From assembly GCF_019392335.1 (NCBI RefSeq), contig NZ_JAHXRQ010000006.1:62001-126000 (forward strand): a stretch of 64,000 nt of DNA, read 5' to 3'. The notes below the pieces were generated by a model. It saw nothing but the letters and a program-made list of their open reading frames with translations. It was not told the DNA's origin and made no database searches. The DNA is from Mameliella sp. CS4. GTDB lineage: Bacteria > Pseudomonadota > Alphaproteobacteria > Rhodobacterales > Rhodobacteraceae. Below, one piece after another: positions 32,797 to 42,155 of the stretch. The position numbers were made by a program, and so were the translations under genes. Position 1 is the first letter of the stretch; each line of letters starts with the position of its first letter.

Positions 32797-32973
32797 CTAC
32801 ATCACGGCCTGCGGCGCGAGCCGCGCAATCTCTTCCTTGATCCTCAGCTTCTGTTTCTTAAGGTCCGCGATGAGCAGGTCATCGGTACTCGGAGCACGTT
32901 GCGCCTCTTCCACGGCTTCCGACAGGGCGTGATGCTTCCTTTTCAGTTCCTGCAAGTGCGAACTCAAGCTCAT
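32797..32973 (-). CDS. YdcH/DUF465 small protein
   Basis: A 58-aa, almost wholly helical coiled-coil protein beginning MSLSSHLQELKRKHHALSEA, with a middle ADLKKQKLRIKEEI and the end ARLAPQAVM. The heptad LxxLKxxH...LxxLxKxKLxIKDEI is the DUF465 signature. GGAGG lies six bases before the ATG. Members are common in alphaproteobacteria and have no agreed function. It occupies most of the gap after the LysR gene. Confidence 0.88.
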   Translation of the reverse strand: MSLSSHLQELKRKHHALSEAVEEAQRAPSTDDLLIADLKKQKLRIKEEIARLAPQAVM

Positions 32974-33078
32974 GGGATCCTCCTTTCAGATGATGAGACT
33001 CTCAGTGCAGCACAGAATTTCTCGCAAGTCACGCTGCGGCTGCATCATGGCTTCGTAAAAATGTAACATGGATAAAGG

Positions 33079-33861
33079 TCAGTTTCGACCTGCCGGGAAT
33101 TCCAGCGGCGCAGCCTGCATCATGATCGCCTCGAAACGCGCGGTATAGCGGTTTCCCGGCTCCTCATGGCGGTCCCCGGCGTGAATCACCGCCCCCGCGT
33201 GGAAACGGAAGGGCGCGCGCCCTTCCTTGCGTCCTCGCAGCAGGATCAGGCGCGGCGGACGCCCCTCGCGCGGCAGCAAGGGCAAAAGTTCCAGCGCCCC
33301 CAGCCGCCCCTGCATGGCGGCGATCAGGTCCGGCAGGCGTTCGGCGCGCTGGATAAAGGTCGCGTAACCGCGCGGCTTCAGCCGCCGGGCGGCGCAGGCG
33401 ACCCAATCGGCCAGTGGCGTCTCCCCCGCAAGGGCGATTTCCCGCCCACTTTCGTCGGCACGGATCCGCTTGCCAGCCTCGAAATAGGGTGGGTTGGCAA
33501 AGACATGGTCAAAGCTTTGCGCCTTCAGCTCCGGCGGCGGGTCGGAGAGGTTGCCGGTCCATATCTCCGCCTCCAGCCCGTTATGCGCCAGGTTTCGGCG
33601 CGCCAGTGCGGCATAGCCCGGTTGCAGTTCCAACCCGCTCAGGCGCAGCCCCGGCACCCGCGCGCCCAGGCAACACAGTCCCGGCCCCGCGCCACAACCC
33701 AGTTCCAGCACGCTTTGCCCCGGCTGTGCCGCCACGGCGGCCGCCAGCACAACCGGATCGGTCCCGGCGCGGTATCCCTCTTTCGGTTGCAACAGGCGCA
33801 CCTTGCCGCCCAGCATCGCGTCCTCGCTCAGCGCGTCGGGGGCAAAGGGCTCAGCCCTCAA
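33079..33861 (-). CDS. tRNA1(Val) (adenine-N6)-methyltransferase-like protein
   Basis: A 260-aa SAM-dependent methyltransferase with motif I VLELGCGAGPGLCCLG near residues 51-66, motif II region LELQPGYAALARRNLAHNG, and FANPPYF, the NPPY motif of enzymes that methylate adenine N6. The N-terminal LQPKEGYRAGTDPVVLAAAV matches the TrmN6/YfiC group, which modifies A37 of tRNA1(Val). It overlaps the end of the DUF2007 gene by 11 bases, so the two are coupled. Confidence 0.88.
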   Translation of the reverse strand: MRAEPFAPDALSEDAMLGGKVRLLQPKEGYRAGTDPVVLAAAVAAQPGQSVLELGCGAGPGLCCLGARVPGLRLSGLELQPGYAALARRNLAHNGLEAEIWTGNLSDPPPELKAQSFDHVFANPPYFEAGKRIRADESGREIALAGETPLADWVACAARRLKPRGYATFIQRAERLPDLIAAMQGRLGALELLPLLPREGRPPRLILLRGRKEGRAPFRFHAGAVIHAGDRHEEPGNRYTARFEAIMMQAAPLEFPAGRN

Positions 33862-34066
33862 AGTTCACCCCGGCCTCGCGCAGCAGGCGCCGGGCCTGGT
33901 CGATCTGGTCCGTGCGCACCATCAGCCGCCGCGGCAGAATGCCTATGGAGCCTTCGAGGACGCTCATGTTTACGTCCAGTTCAAAGCTGTCTATACCCTC
34001 CTCGTTCAGAAGGGTCCGGACCAGCGGGATCAATGTGATGTCGTTTGTGCGCAAGAGCTCTTCCAT
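33851..34066 (-). CDS. DUF2007 putative signal-transducing protein
   Basis: A 71-aa protein starting MEELLRTNDITLIPLVRTLL, with NEEGIDSFELD and IGILPRRLMVRTDQIDQARRLLREAG. This is the ferredoxin-like DUF2007 fold. The much longer open frame upstream on this strand lacks similarity and runs antisense to the prenyl synthase, so I use the ATG at 34066. It precedes and overlaps the methyltransferase gene. The family is placed near GlnB-like domains but has no proven function. Confidence 0.88.
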   Translation of the reverse strand: MEELLRTNDITLIPLVRTLLNEEGIDSFELDVNMSVLEGSIGILPRRLMVRTDQIDQARRLLREAGVNFEG

Positions 34067-34120
34067 GTCGGGGATGTAAGGACAAGGCGCACGATTTGTC
34101 GAGCCTTGCACGGGAGTTTG

Positions 34121-35119
34121 ATGAGCTTGGACGACGCCATTCAAAAGCCGCATGAACGTCTCGCCGCGCTGCTGGCCGGGGATCTTGATGAGGTCAACGC
34201 CCTGATCCGCGCGCGCATGGCGTCGAAACATGCGCCCCGCATTCCCGAGGTGACGGCCCACCTGGTCGAGGCCGGGGGCAAGCGGCTGCGCCCGCTGCTG
34301 ACGCTGGCGACGGCACGGATGTGCGGTTATGACGGCCCCTACCATGTCTACCTCGCCGCAACGGTGGAGTTCATCCACACAGCGACGCTGCTGCATGACG
34401 ATGTGGTGGACGAAAGCAAGAAGCGGCGCGGACGGCCCACGGCGAACCTGCTGTGGGACAACAAGTCCAGCGTGCTGGTCGGCGACTACCTCTTTGCGCG
34501 CTCCTTCCAGTTGATGACCGAAACCGGCAACCTGCGGGTGCTGCGCATCCTCAGCGATGCGGCGGCGACCATCGCCGAGGGCGAGGTGCTGCAACTGACG
34601 GCGGCGCAGGACCTGTCGACGACAGAGGCCATTTACCTGCAGGTGGTGCGCGGCAAGACGGCGGCGCTGTTCTCGGCGGCGACCGAGGTCGGCGGCGTGA
34701 TCGCCGGACGACCCGAGGAAGAGGTCAAGGCGCTGTTCGACTACGGCGACGCGCTGGGGATCGCCTTTCAGATCGTCGATGACCTGCTGGACTACTGGGG
34801 GTCGGATGCGACGGGCAAAAACGTGGGCGACGATTTCCGCGAGCGCAAACTGACCCTGCCGCTGATCAAGGCCTTTGCCGCCGCGAGTGAGGAGGAAAAG
34901 GCGTTCTGGAAGCGGGTGATCGAGAAGGGCGACCAGCGCGACGGCGACCTGGAACATGCAATTGAATTGCTGAACAAGCACGGCGCGCTGGAAGCAACCC
35001 GGCAAGAGGCGCTGGCCTGGGCCGCGCGCGCCAAGGCCGCGATGGAAAGCCTGCCGCAAAGCGAGTTGCGCAACCTGCTGATCGACCTCAACGACTACGT
35101 GGTAAGCCGGGTCAGCTGA
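34121..35119 (+). CDS. ispB: polyprenyl diphosphate synthase (ubiquinone side chain)
   Basis: Makes the long isoprenoid tail of ubiquinone by adding IPP units. The 332-aa protein has GGKRLRPLLTLATA near 52-65, the first Asp-rich motif LLHDDVVDESKKRRG near 89-103, and the second IVDDLLDYWG near 212-221. It diverges from DUF2007. Whether it makes octaprenyl or decaprenyl chains cannot be decided from sequence alone; decaprenyl is usual in Rhodobacteraceae. The neighbour ispE is in the same isoprenoid pathway, in convergent orientation. Confidence 0.92.
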   Translation: MSLDDAIQKPHERLAALLAGDLDEVNALIRARMASKHAPRIPEVTAHLVEAGGKRLRPLLTLATARMCGYDGPYHVYLAATVEFIHTATLLHDDVVDESKKRRGRPTANLLWDNKSSVLVGDYLFARSFQLMTETGNLRVLRILSDAAATIAEGEVLQLTAAQDLSTTEAIYLQVVRGKTAALFSAATEVGGVIAGRPEEEVKALFDYGDALGIAFQIVDDLLDYWGSDATGKNVGDDFRERKLTLPLIKAFAAASEEEKAFWKRVIEKGDQRDGDLEHAIELLNKHGALEATRQEALAWAARAKAAMESLPQSELRNLLIDLNDYVVSRVS

Positions 35120-35153
35120 CACGGGGAGGAGATCGCCCTCCCCACACCACCTC

Positions 35154-35981
35154 TCATCGCAATGTCGTGGGCCTGACCCACCAGCCCGGACGGGCAGCCG
35201 AGAGGACGGCGGCAGCGCTCTCCGCAGCGGCGCGCGTGCCGAACAGGGCGAAACAGGTCGCGCCAGAACCGGACATTCGGGCAAGCCGGGCGCCCGCGAG
35301 TCCCCCCAGCAGTTCAAGAACTTCGGCGATGACAGGTTGAACGGCAATCGCTGGCGCTTGCAGGTCGTTGCGCTGTTCGGCAAGCCAGTCCAACGCCGCC
35401 ATTGGCCCGCCCGTCTCAGGCGTGGGCGTCATCGGCGCATTGTCCTTTTGACCCAGGGCCCGGAACACCGCTGGCGTGGGGACCTCGACGCGAGGATTCA
35501 CCAGAAGCGCCGGAAAAGGCTCCATGACAAGCGGCGAGACCTTTTCCCCGATGCCCTGCATGCGTGCCGCCTGTGCTGCCATGCAGACGGGCAGGTCCGC
35601 GCCCAGATCGGGCAGATGCACGCCAGAGGGACGATTGAACAACTGTTCCATGCCCCGCAGGACCGCCGCCGCGTCGGAGGAGCCGCCGCCAATGCCAGCG
35701 GCCGCCGGCAGATGTTTGTCCAGGGTGATCGACACCGGTTCGCCAAATGCCTCCGACGCCTTCCAGCAGAGGTTCCTCGCATCCTCTGGCACGCCCGCCG
35801 CCATCGGCCCGGTCACGCGCAGCGACATCTCACTTGCCCGCGCGACAGTCACACGATCCCCGAGATCCGCGAACATCACCAGCGAGTCGAGCAGGTGATA
35901 GCCGTCCGGCCGCTGACCGGTGACGTGCAATGTCAGGTTGATCTTGGCAGGGGCAAAGACCTCAATTGCCTGCGCTGTCAT
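35154..35981 (-). CDS. ispE: 4-diphosphocytidyl-2-C-methyl-D-erythritol kinase
   Basis: GHMP kinase of the MEP isoprenoid pathway. The 275-aa protein has VFAPAKINLTLHVTGQRPDGYHLLDSLV at the start, the ATP loop LPAAAGIGGGSSDAAAVL near 90-107, and ARMSGSGATCFALF near the end. It starts at ATG 35981 (MTAQAIEVFAP) or two codons earlier. It overlaps the end of the TPR gene, so the two are coupled. Confidence 0.94.
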   Translation of the reverse strand: MTAQAIEVFAPAKINLTLHVTGQRPDGYHLLDSLVMFADLGDRVTVARASEMSLRVTGPMAAGVPEDARNLCWKASEAFGEPVSITLDKHLPAAAGIGGGSSDAAAVLRGMEQLFNRPSGVHLPDLGADLPVCMAAQAARMQGIGEKVSPLVMEPFPALLVNPRVEVPTPAVFRALGQKDNAPMTPTPETGGPMAALDWLAEQRNDLQAPAIAVQPVIAEVLELLGGLAGARLARMSGSGATCFALFGTRAAAESAAAVLSAARPGWWVRPTTLR

Positions 35982-37710
35982 CGGCAAGTGTCAGCGGCGG
36001 TGAGCCTTCTTCCTCAAGGACCTGATCCAGCCCGACCTCGATCTTGCGCTTGATGCGTTCCGGGTCCGCCTCGGCGGCGGCGTCTTCCCAGTCGACGAAG
36101 GACAGCGCACGTTTCCACATGAATTCCGCCTCGCGTTCGCGCCCCACGGCCCAGTAGACATCTCCCAGGTGATCGTTCACCACCGGGTCGATCGGCATCA
36201 GCTCGGCGGCGTGCTCCATGTGCGGCACGGCCTCTTCGTAGCGGCCCAGTCGGTACAGCACCCAGCCCAGGCTATCGACGATGTACCCCGCGTTGGGCCG
36301 CGTCTCGACCGCGCGTTCGATCATGTCGAGCGCCTCGTCCAGCTTGACCTGCTTTTCCACCAGCGAATAGCCAAGGTAGTTCAGCACCTGCGGCTGTTCC
36401 GGGTTCAGGTCCAGCGCCTTGCGGAAATCGGCCTCGGCCTCGGTCCACTTGTCCAGTCGCTCATAGGAAATGGCGCGGGCGTAGAACAGGAACCAGTGGC
36501 GCTCCGAGATCTCGGCGACCTTGGACAGCGCCTCGGAGTAGGCCGTGACCGCCTCGTCATAGCGTTCATCTTGGCGCAGGTAGTCGCCCAGCGTGGAAGA
36601 GACCACCGGCATCGATCCGTGGGATTTCGCAAGCTCTTCCAACACGGCGATGGCTGCATCCATGTCCCCGCTTGCGCGCAACGCCTCTGCGCGGCCCAGT
36701 TCGGCAGCGTGATAGGCCTCGTTCTCCTTGGGCACCTTGGCATAGGTTTCGATGGCCTGATCATACTGACCGATCTTGGACAGCACCTCTGCCGACAGCA
36801 GGATCGCGTCGGTATGATCCTTGCGCAGATACTCTGCCATCTGCGCATAAAGCAGCGTCAGGTCCTCGTTGTTCTCGGAGGCCAGCGCGCCAGCAACGGT
36901 GTAGAACACCTCTGCGATGCCATCGCGGGGCGAGCGCACATGCGTGAAGGGCACGGTTTCCCCGCCTTCGAGACGGGTGCGCAGATCCTCAAGCCCCGGG
37001 TCCAGATTGCCGCCAAAAGAGTCGGTCAGCAGCTGGACGGCGTCGTCATTCCGGTCAAGCTGGCTGAGAATCTCGGCGTGGGCCATGACTCCACGGCGGG
37101 TCGCTGCCAGTCCCGAGCCCTGTTTGCCCCCCAGGATCAGCTCGGCGCCCTCGTAGTCGCCCACGGAGGCCAGCGCAAAGGCCTTGTGATAAGCGGCGAA
37201 GGGCGCCAGCCCCTGGATGCCCGCAACCTCGTCAAAGGTGACAAGGGCGCTGGTCATGTCGCCTTCGCCCAGCTGGGACCAGGCCTTGACCAACCCGTCG
37301 GCCAGCGGGCCAAGCCCGCGCTTGTCGTCGATGGCCTGGACGATTGCGCCATAGGCCTCACCGCGTGCGTCACGGGCCACAAGCGCCATCTGGGCGATCT
37401 GGCTGGAATAACCGTCCTGCGCGAGGCGTTCCGCATAGCTTCCGGCCCGGTCGACCTCGCCCAGCGAGATATTGGCCAGCACCGCGCGTTCCAGCAATTC
37501 GGGACGACCCGGATCACGGGCCAGCGCCTTGCCGTAGTAATGCGCGGCGGATTTGAAATCGCCCAGGAAACTGGCCTGGCGCGCGGCCAGGTAATCGCCC
37601 GCGAACCCCTGTGCCGATGCAAGCGAAGGCAGCACTAGCGCCGTCGCCAACAAGGCCGCGCGCACCGTCTGTGTCCAAGCTGTCAAGATGCCGGTCTCCT
37701 CAGTCGCCAT
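35962..37710 (-). CDS. secreted tetratricopeptide-repeat protein
   Basis: A 582-aa protein with a signal-like N-terminus (TAWTQTVRAALLATALVLPSLASAQ), followed by TPR units throughout. Clear ones are DYLAARQASFLGDFKSAAHYYGKALARDPGRPELLE, EADFRKALDLNPEQPQVLNYLGYSLV and AVETRPNAGYIVDSLGWVLYRLGRYEEAVPHMEHAAEL. I start at ATG 37710, because upstream residues look non-coding. Such periplasmic TPR proteins act as scaffolds in envelope assembly; partner unknown. It precedes and overlaps ispE. Confidence 0.85.
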   Translation of the reverse strand: MATEETGILTAWTQTVRAALLATALVLPSLASAQGFAGDYLAARQASFLGDFKSAAHYYGKALARDPGRPELLERAVLANISLGEVDRAGSYAERLAQDGYSSQIAQMALVARDARGEAYGAIVQAIDDKRGLGPLADGLVKAWSQLGEGDMTSALVTFDEVAGIQGLAPFAAYHKAFALASVGDYEGAELILGGKQGSGLAATRRGVMAHAEILSQLDRNDDAVQLLTDSFGGNLDPGLEDLRTRLEGGETVPFTHVRSPRDGIAEVFYTVAGALASENNEDLTLLYAQMAEYLRKDHTDAILLSAEVLSKIGQYDQAIETYAKVPKENEAYHAAELGRAEALRASGDMDAAIAVLEELAKSHGSMPVVSSTLGDYLRQDERYDEAVTAYSEALSKVAEISERHWFLFYARAISYERLDKWTEAEADFRKALDLNPEQPQVLNYLGYSLVEKQVKLDEALDMIERAVETRPNAGYIVDSLGWVLYRLGRYEEAVPHMEHAAELMPIDPVVNDHLGDVYWAVGREREAEFMWKRALSFVDWEDAAAEADPERIKRKIEVGLDQVLEEEGSPPLTLADDSAGN

Positions 37711-37890
37711 TTCGCCAAAGCCTAGAGCGGTTGAGCAGGCAAGGCAATCACGACAGGCCGGAGAAGCGGGGGCGCGCTTCACCTCCTTGTGAGGCATTGC
37801 CGGTTTCGCGGGCAGGCTGCCCGTGTCTGCCGCTGGTTGAACTTTTCTCACGGTGATGAAAATTTGGGCGCATCCGGAACGAGGGCGATC

Positions 37891-39030
37891 ATGCTGCACA
37901 ATTTGCGATCTCTGGGGCCCGCTGTCGCGCGGGTCTCACCCGTCGAAGCCCTGCGTGCCGGGGTGGGCGCCATTGCCGGGCTTGGGCTGGCCGGGCTGTT
38001 CCTGTTGTCGCCGGCGGTCGACCTGCAGTTAGGCCTGTACCTGATCGCGCCTTTCGGGGCGACATCGGTGCTGCTTTTCGCGGTGCCAAACAGCCCCCTG
38101 GCACAGCCCTGGTCGGCAGTGGTGGGAAATAGCGTCGCTGCCCTCGTTGGCGTGGCGGTCTGCCTGACCGTGGCCGACCCGGCGCTGCGGATCGCCTTGG
38201 CGGTGGGGCTGGCAATCACCGCAACGATCCTTTGTCGCGCGGTGCATCCTCCTGCGGGCGCCGTGGCGATGACCGCCGCGATGAGCCCGGGCGCCATCGA
38301 GGAACTGGGGTTCCGCTTTGCACTGGCACCCGTTGCGGCGGGCACCATCGTGCTGGTGGTACTGGCCGCGATCTATGCCCGATTGACCGGCCGCCATTAC
38401 CCGTTTCGACAATTCGAGACCGGCGCCGACGCGGCGCCCGGATCGCGGATGCCGCTGGACCTCAGCGAAGAGGAACTCGCAGGATTGCTCGACCGCTATC
38501 GCCAGTCCTTCAATCTCGGTGTCGAGGATCTCGCCCGCCTGATCGGCGCCGCGGAACTGCAGGCCGCCGCCCATACAGCCAGCGGTGCGACCGCCGCGGA
38601 AATCATGTCGGACAAACCGATCACGGTCCGGTCCGACACCGGTCTGGGCGAGGTGGCGGACCTGTTCCGACGGCATCGCTTTACCTCATTGCCGGTGGTC
38701 ACGGGGGAAGGCAGGTTCCTGGGCGTGATCTTTCAGATGCACCTGATCGACCGGGCCAGGCAGGACGCCTTGCGGCTGGAGCGCGGGTATCTCGCGGCCT
38801 TCCGGCGGCTGGTGGACCGAGAGCGGGATATGCCGGTGCGGGCCGAGGACATCATGGACGTGGCCGGTCCTCGCGCCACGCCGGGAACACCCATCGCGGC
38901 GCTGCTGCCGATGATGGCCGATGGCGCGGTGGACGCGGTGCCGGTGCTGGAATACGGCCAGCTTGTCGGGATCGTGACCCGCACCGACCTGATCGCCGCC
39001 CTTGCCCACCGGGCCCTGCGCGGCGCCTGA
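37891..39030 (+). CDS. HPP-family membrane protein with CBS domain pair
   Basis: A 379-aa protein. The first 170 residues are an HPP domain with four to five membrane helices and the name-giving motif in AVHPPAGAVAMTAAMSPGAIEELG. After a linker come two CBS domains (AAEIMSDKPITVRSDTGLGEVADLFRRHRFTSLPVV and AEDIMDVAGPRATPGTPIAALLPMMADGAVDAVPVL). HPP proteins of cyanobacteria and plants transport nitrite; the CBS pair suggests control by adenine nucleotides. That function is a family inference. Confidence 0.88.
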   Translation: MLHNLRSLGPAVARVSPVEALRAGVGAIAGLGLAGLFLLSPAVDLQLGLYLIAPFGATSVLLFAVPNSPLAQPWSAVVGNSVAALVGVAVCLTVADPALRIALAVGLAITATILCRAVHPPAGAVAMTAAMSPGAIEELGFRFALAPVAAGTIVLVVLAAIYARLTGRHYPFRQFETGADAAPGSRMPLDLSEEELAGLLDRYRQSFNLGVEDLARLIGAAELQAAAHTASGATAAEIMSDKPITVRSDTGLGEVADLFRRHRFTSLPVVTGEGRFLGVIFQMHLIDRARQDALRLERGYLAAFRRLVDRERDMPVRAEDIMDVAGPRATPGTPIAALLPMMADGAVDAVPVLEYGQLVGIVTRTDLIAALAHRALRGA

Positions 39031-39044
39031 CGCACGCCCGAACG

Positions 39045-39075
39045 AAAAACGGCCGGGGTCGTCAGACCCCGGCCG
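39045..39075 (-). terminator. intrinsic terminator after EtfQO
   Basis: CGGCCGGGGTC-TGAC-GACCCCGGCCG followed by TTTTT on the minus strand, ending the gene that stops at 39099. Confidence 0.9.
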
Positions 39076-39098
39076 CCGGAACGCAGTGTCTCGTATGA

Positions 39099-40748
39099 TC
39101 ACATGTTGGGATAGTTCGGCCCTTCGCCACCCTGCGGCACCGTCCAGTTGATGTTCTGGCTGGGGTCCTTGATGTCGCAGGTCTTGCAGTGGACGCAGTT
39201 CTGGAAGTTGATGACGAAACGTGGGCCGCTTTCGTCCTCGACCACCTCGTAGACCCCCGCCGGGCAATAGCGCTGCGCCGGCTCGGCGTATTTCGGCAGG
39301 TTGATCGAGGTCGGCACATGCGGATCCTTCAACTGCAGATGCGCGGGCTGGCTTTCTTCGTGATTGGTAAAGCTGAAAGAGACGTTGGTCAGCCGGTCAA
39401 AGCTGAGCTTGCCGTCCGGCTTGGGATAGTCGATCGGCTCGTACTTGGCCGCCATGCCGGTCGCCTCGGCATCCGTTTTGCCGTGCGACAGGGTGCCAAA
39501 CAGCGAAACACCCAGCAGATTGTTCGTCCACATGTCGAAGCCGCCCAGCGTGAGGCTGGCGGTGAGGCCGTATTTCGACCACATCGGCTTGACGTTGCGG
39601 ACCATCTTGAGGTCCTTGCCGATGGCGCCCTCGCGCACCTCGGTCTCGTAGTCCGACAGCTCGTCGCTGGACCGGCCGTCCTGCAGCGCGGCATAGGCCG
39701 CCTCTGCCGCCGCCTTGCCCGAGAGCATGGCGTTGTGGTTGCCCTTGATGCGCGGCACGTTGACCATGCCCACCGAACAGCCCAGCAGCGCGACGCCCGG
39801 CGCCACCATCTTGGGCATGGACTGGTAGCCGCCTTCGCTGATCGCCCGCGCGCCGTAGGCGACGCGCTTCCCACCTTCCAGCAGCTCGGCCACCATCGGA
39901 TGATGCTTGAAGCGCTGGAATTCCATGTAGGGGTACAGGTAGGGGTTTTCGTAGTTCAGGTGCACGACGAAGCCCACGTAGACCTGGTTATTCTCCAGGT
40001 GATAGATGAACGACCCGCCACCGGCGTTCGACCCCAGGGGCCAGCCCATCGTGTGGGTGACGCGCCCCTCATGGTGCTTGGCCGGGTCGATCTCCCAGAT
40101 CTCCTTCATGCCAAGGCCGAATTTCTGCGGTTCGTGGCCCTGCGACAGGTCGAATTTCTCGATCACTTCCTTGGACAGCGACCCGCGCACGCCCTCGCCC
40201 AGGAAGACGTATTTGCCCAACAGCTCCATGCCCGGCTCATAGCTGGGGCCCGGGGTTCCGTCGGGGTTCTTGCCGAATTCGCCCGCGACCACGCCGCGCA
40301 CCTCGCCGTTCTCGCCGTAGACCAGTTCGGAACAGGCCATGCCCGGAAAGATCTCGACGCCCATCGCTTCGGCATGTTCGGCCATCCAGCGGCAGACATT
40401 GCCCATGCTGACAATGTAGTTGCCGTGGTTGTTCATCAGAGGCGGCATCGGCCAGTTGGGGATGCGGACCTTGCCCGCCTCGCCCAGCATGTAAAAATTG
40501 TCCTCGGTCACGGGCACGTTCAGCGGCGCGCCCTTTTCCTTCCAGTCGGGGATAAGCGCATCCAGCCCGCAGGGGTCCAGCACCGCCCCCGAAAGGATGT
40601 GCGCCCCAACCTCCGATCCCTTTTCCAGCAGAACGACGTCCAGGCTGTCGTCGAGCTGTTTCAACCGGATCGCGGCGGAGAGGCCCGCGGGGCCCCCGCC
40701 TACGATGACGACATCGTATTCCATGGATTCGCGCTGAAAGTCGGACAT
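39099..40748 (-). CDS. electron-transfer flavoprotein-ubiquinone oxidoreductase
   Basis: Passes electrons from ETF to ubiquinone during fatty-acid and amino-acid oxidation, at the inner membrane. The 549-aa protein starts MSDFQRESMEYDVVIVGGGPAGLSAAIRLKQ, with the FAD-binding GGGPAG loop near 17-22. It ends with a 4Fe-4S domain (RYCPAGVYE and NCVHCKTCDIKDPSQNINW). AAGGAG lies before the ATG at 40748. The acyl-CoA dehydrogenase at 51-52.7 kb would be a natural electron source through ETF. A terminator follows. Confidence 0.96.
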   Translation of the reverse strand: MSDFQRESMEYDVVIVGGGPAGLSAAIRLKQLDDSLDVVLLEKGSEVGAHILSGAVLDPCGLDALIPDWKEKGAPLNVPVTEDNFYMLGEAGKVRIPNWPMPPLMNNHGNYIVSMGNVCRWMAEHAEAMGVEIFPGMACSELVYGENGEVRGVVAGEFGKNPDGTPGPSYEPGMELLGKYVFLGEGVRGSLSKEVIEKFDLSQGHEPQKFGLGMKEIWEIDPAKHHEGRVTHTMGWPLGSNAGGGSFIYHLENNQVYVGFVVHLNYENPYLYPYMEFQRFKHHPMVAELLEGGKRVAYGARAISEGGYQSMPKMVAPGVALLGCSVGMVNVPRIKGNHNAMLSGKAAAEAAYAALQDGRSSDELSDYETEVREGAIGKDLKMVRNVKPMWSKYGLTASLTLGGFDMWTNNLLGVSLFGTLSHGKTDAEATGMAAKYEPIDYPKPDGKLSFDRLTNVSFSFTNHEESQPAHLQLKDPHVPTSINLPKYAEPAQRYCPAGVYEVVEDESGPRFVINFQNCVHCKTCDIKDPSQNINWTVPQGGEGPNYPNM

Positions 40749-40888
40749 TCCGGCTCCTTCCCTTCGAGGGGTATTGAAATTTTCTTTCGCGACTGAGTAG
40801 CGCGGCAGTGCAGCACAGGTCAATCACGACACGGCGTTGCAAGGTCCTATTGCGACACTGCCGCGCGTTCCCCTGCCCCTTCCCGCAT

Positions 40889-40914
40889 GAAAAAAGCCGC
40901 CCGAAGGCGGCTTT
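40889..40914 (-). terminator. intrinsic terminator
   Basis: AAAGCCGCC-TTCG-GGCGGCTTT with further T residues on the minus strand, 27 bases after the stop of the secreted propeller-like gene. Confidence 0.85.
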
Positions 40915-40940
40915 CCCATGTCTCCGGGGCACTGAGTAGC

Positions 40941-41978
40941 TCAGAAGACCGGCACGATCTCTATCTTGCCGCGGTCCGGGCCGACCTTGAGCAGCCGATA
41001 GGCATTGGTCCCGAAATACAGCGTGCCGTCCGGCGCCTCTGCCATCGCGGTGATCCATTCCGCCGGGCCGCCGCGCAGCCGCTCCCCCTTGAGCAGACCC
41101 TCGGGGCCATCCTGCGCCACGGGCACGAACCGCAGGTCCACGCCCTTGGTCAGTATGTATGTCTCCCCCTTGGCGTCGATACCCGCGTAGTTGAAATAAT
41201 CCTCGCCCAGGTCGATCAGTTCACCCGACCCGTCCGGGGCCAGCATCATCGAGTCCATGTTGGTGCGCAGGACCATCATCCTGTCCCCGTCCATCCGCAC
41301 TGCCTTTGGATAGGAGACACGGTAGGGCGTTTCGGACATCTCGAACGCGCCGGTGCCGAAATCCACCGTCACCACGTTGCTGACATAGCCGTCGTGCAGC
41401 TGCTTGAAATCGGCCTTCTGCAGCTTGGTCAGGTCGTCCGGCTCGTCCGCCTTCTCCTCGGCGTCGGACTTGGTGTAGTTGGTCAGGATCAGCGCCTTGT
41501 CCGCGCCCGGCGCCAGGGCGATCAGGTTGGACTTGATCTTGCCCATCGCCACACGCGCCGTCTGTTCACCGGTGGCCGCGAACAGCAGGCTGACCGAATC
41601 GTCCTTGTAATGCTGGTCGAGCACGGCAATGGCGCCAGAACGCGGGTCATAGGCCATGTCGTCCACGTCCGAGGCCTTCCAGGCAAAGGACATGTCGGCG
41701 GTCTTGTAGGCGGTCAGCGTGTCGGCATCGTCGCGAAAAAACACCAGCTCGCCATCGGCGCCATGCACGATCTGGCGCACCAGCTCCGAGACATAGCGCC
41801 GGTCGGTCACCTCCAGTGTCCCGGCGGAAAGCGTATAGACCGTCCGGTTGGTCCCGCCCACAAGGACAGTCTGCCCGTCGGGCGAAACACTGATCGTTTC
41901 GATGGACTGGGCCTGGGCGAATGTGGCAGCAATGCTGGAAACCGCGGCGACCGCGGCAAAGGAAATAAGGGAACGCAT
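40941..41978 (-). CDS. secreted beta-propeller-like protein
   Basis: A 345-aa protein with a signal peptide (MRSLISFAAVAAVSSIAATFAQA) and repeats that look like propeller blades: ISVSPDGQTVLVGGTNRTVYTL, MAYDPRSGAIAVLD, LIALAPGADKALILTNY and MAEAPDGTLYFGTNAYRLLKVG. The SPDG and APDG pieces fit WD40/NHL-type folds. A charged insert (KSDAEEKADEPDDLTKLQKADF) lies in the middle. Its partner is unknown. It diverges from greA and a terminator follows. Confidence 0.8.
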   Translation of the reverse strand: MRSLISFAAVAAVSSIAATFAQAQSIETISVSPDGQTVLVGGTNRTVYTLSAGTLEVTDRRYVSELVRQIVHGADGELVFFRDDADTLTAYKTADMSFAWKASDVDDMAYDPRSGAIAVLDQHYKDDSVSLLFAATGEQTARVAMGKIKSNLIALAPGADKALILTNYTKSDAEEKADEPDDLTKLQKADFKQLHDGYVSNVVTVDFGTGAFEMSETPYRVSYPKAVRMDGDRMMVLRTNMDSMMLAPDGSGELIDLGEDYFNYAGIDAKGETYILTKGVDLRFVPVAQDGPEGLLKGERLRGGPAEWITAMAEAPDGTLYFGTNAYRLLKVGPDRGKIEIVPVF

Positions 41979-42155
41979 ATCAAAATCTCGTTGCTAATGG
42001 AGTGCCTGACAGAGTACCTGCGCCTTTTAGAAAGTCAAACCTGCAGGCGGACCGGAAAAATCCCGCTGGTCTGACAGGCAGCTTGGCTTTACATCGGCGC
42101 GACAGGCGACGACACTTCCCCAAACACTCGCTGAAAAGGCAGAGACGATCCGAAA

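Noticed and set aside
35119..35150. GGGGAGG...CCTCCCC after ispB as an intrinsic terminator
   Set aside because: The stem is short and no T-run follows on either strand.
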